This document shows, one piece after another, positions 7,625-7,824 of a stretch of 7,824 bases of DNA. The notes beneath the pieces are model-generated. The model searched no databases. It was given only the letters and a program-made list of their open reading frames with translations, and had not been told where the DNA came from. The DNA is from Caldilineaceae bacterium. Its GTDB lineage: Bacteria; Chloroflexota; Anaerolineae; Caldilineales; Caldilineaceae. The stretch spans positions 1 to 7,824 of the forward strand of contig JAPPKT010000200.1 of NCBI GenBank assembly GCA_028819675.1. The letters are read 5' to 3'. Within the stretch, counting starts at the first letter, position 1; each line of letters opens with the position of its first letter. A program made the translations under genes and the position numbers.

Positions 7625-7653
7625 ATAGTAGCTGTAGAATCCTGCTCTGTCAA
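7625..7653 (-). promoter_or_regulatory. Sigma70-type promoter of the aldolase-oxidase-phosphorylase operon
   Basis: Read leftward: TTGACA (complement of 7648-7653), a 17-base spacer, then TACTAT (complement of 7625-7630). The -35 is perfect, the spacer is optimal and the -10 matches 5 of 6. Predicted start of transcription is near 7618, leaving a leader of about 130 bases before the GTG at 7487. This is the best promoter match in the window. Confidence 0.7.
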
Positions 7654-7688
7654 AGAAATACGCGCCAGTACCTGCACTCTCGAACCCG

Positions 7689-7703
7689 ATCGGTGGCGCC
7701 GAT
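7689..7703. repeat. Short inverted repeat upstream of the operon promoter
   Basis: ATCGG-TGGCG-CCGAT is a perfect five-base-arm inverted repeat about 36 bases upstream of the leftward -35 box. It could be a regulator site, but so short a repeat is also likely by chance. Confidence 0.25.
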
Positions 7704-7797
7704 TCCCTGTTGCAACCCGACCTCCCTTGCCCTCAACTGTCGGAAAGCCGCAGTGACTCCCGACTCTATCCGCCTTAAGCCAAATTGGAAGAGCTTA

Positions 7798-7806
7798 TGT
7801 TACAAT
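7798..7806 (+). promoter_or_regulatory. Possible extended -10 promoter facing out of the window
   Basis: TG-T-TACAAT has the extended -10 TG and a -10 hexamer with 5 of 6 matches, reading rightward. No good -35 box lies at 16-18 bases, as is allowed for extended -10 promoters. It would drive a divergent gene beyond the window edge. Confidence 0.3.
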
Positions 7807-7824
7807 GGCTCGAATCGGCGAACA

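Larger units (their letters stand above)
7488..7824. other. Divergent intergenic region
   Basis: About 337 bases with no supported gene on either strand. The part from 7488 to ~7618 is the predicted leader of the leftward operon. Next come the leftward promoter (7625-7653), a small inverted repeat (7689-7703), an undistinguished stretch, and a possible rightward extended -10 box (7798-7806) close to the window edge. The layout fits a regulatory region between the operon and a divergent gene lying outside the window. Confidence 0.6.

Overview
The window is ordinary bacterial chromosome, roughly 57-60% G+C by eye, with two blocks of genes facing each other. No phage, transposase, CRISPR, tRNA or rRNA signal was seen. 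The bacterial-type prolyl-tRNA synthetase, the tandem-GNAT protein and the HpcH/HpaI aldolase next to a sarcosine-oxidase-like flavoenzyme would suit a Chloroflexota bacterium (Anaerolineae/Caldilineae or SAR202-like). That placement is a low-to-moderate inference from remembered sequence style, not a search result. The first ~80 bases hold long G and C homopolymers and look like a low-confidence contig edge.

Rightward block (about 1-4360): after ~430 bases with no credible gene, a sigma70-type promoter (432-461) precedes a small CoA-binding (YccU-type) protein (540-1019). proS follows (1169-2953), with a good Shine-Dalgarno that fixes its start. Between proS and the next large gene lies a compact unit of about 190 bases: a promoter, a 14-base palindrome at the predicted +1, a 23-codon ORF with a near-ideal Shine-Dalgarno, a second palindrome over its stop codon, and a strong intrinsic terminator (3179-3219). 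It could be a small-protein or small-RNA gene, or a leader/attenuator for the tandem-GNAT acetyltransferase (3328-4359). It is the most unusual feature of the window.

Leftward block (4481-7653, minus strand): a consensus-like promoter (TTGACA, 17-base spacer, TACTAT) reads into a ~130-nt leader, then an HpcH/HpaI-family aldolase (GTG start), a monomeric-sarcosine-oxidase-like FAD enzyme that keeps the covalent-flavin Cys, and a trimeric-type purine nucleoside phosphorylase. Gaps of 119 and 59 bases and the absence of a convincing internal promoter or terminator suggest one catabolic or salvage operon. It would break down small carbon and nitrogen compounds in the cytoplasm: C-C cleavage to pyruvate, amine oxidation, and phosphorolysis of nucleosides. 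The common substrate, if there is one, cannot be read from the sequence.

The two blocks converge on a perfect 16-bp hairpin (4364-4403) between the GNAT gene and the phosphorylase gene. The last ~340 bases are a divergent intergenic region carrying the leftward operon promoter and a possible rightward extended -10 promoter for a gene beyond the window. Nothing here amounts to a clearly new multi-gene system. The short ORF-terminator unit and the aldolase-oxidase-phosphorylase grouping deserve the closest look.
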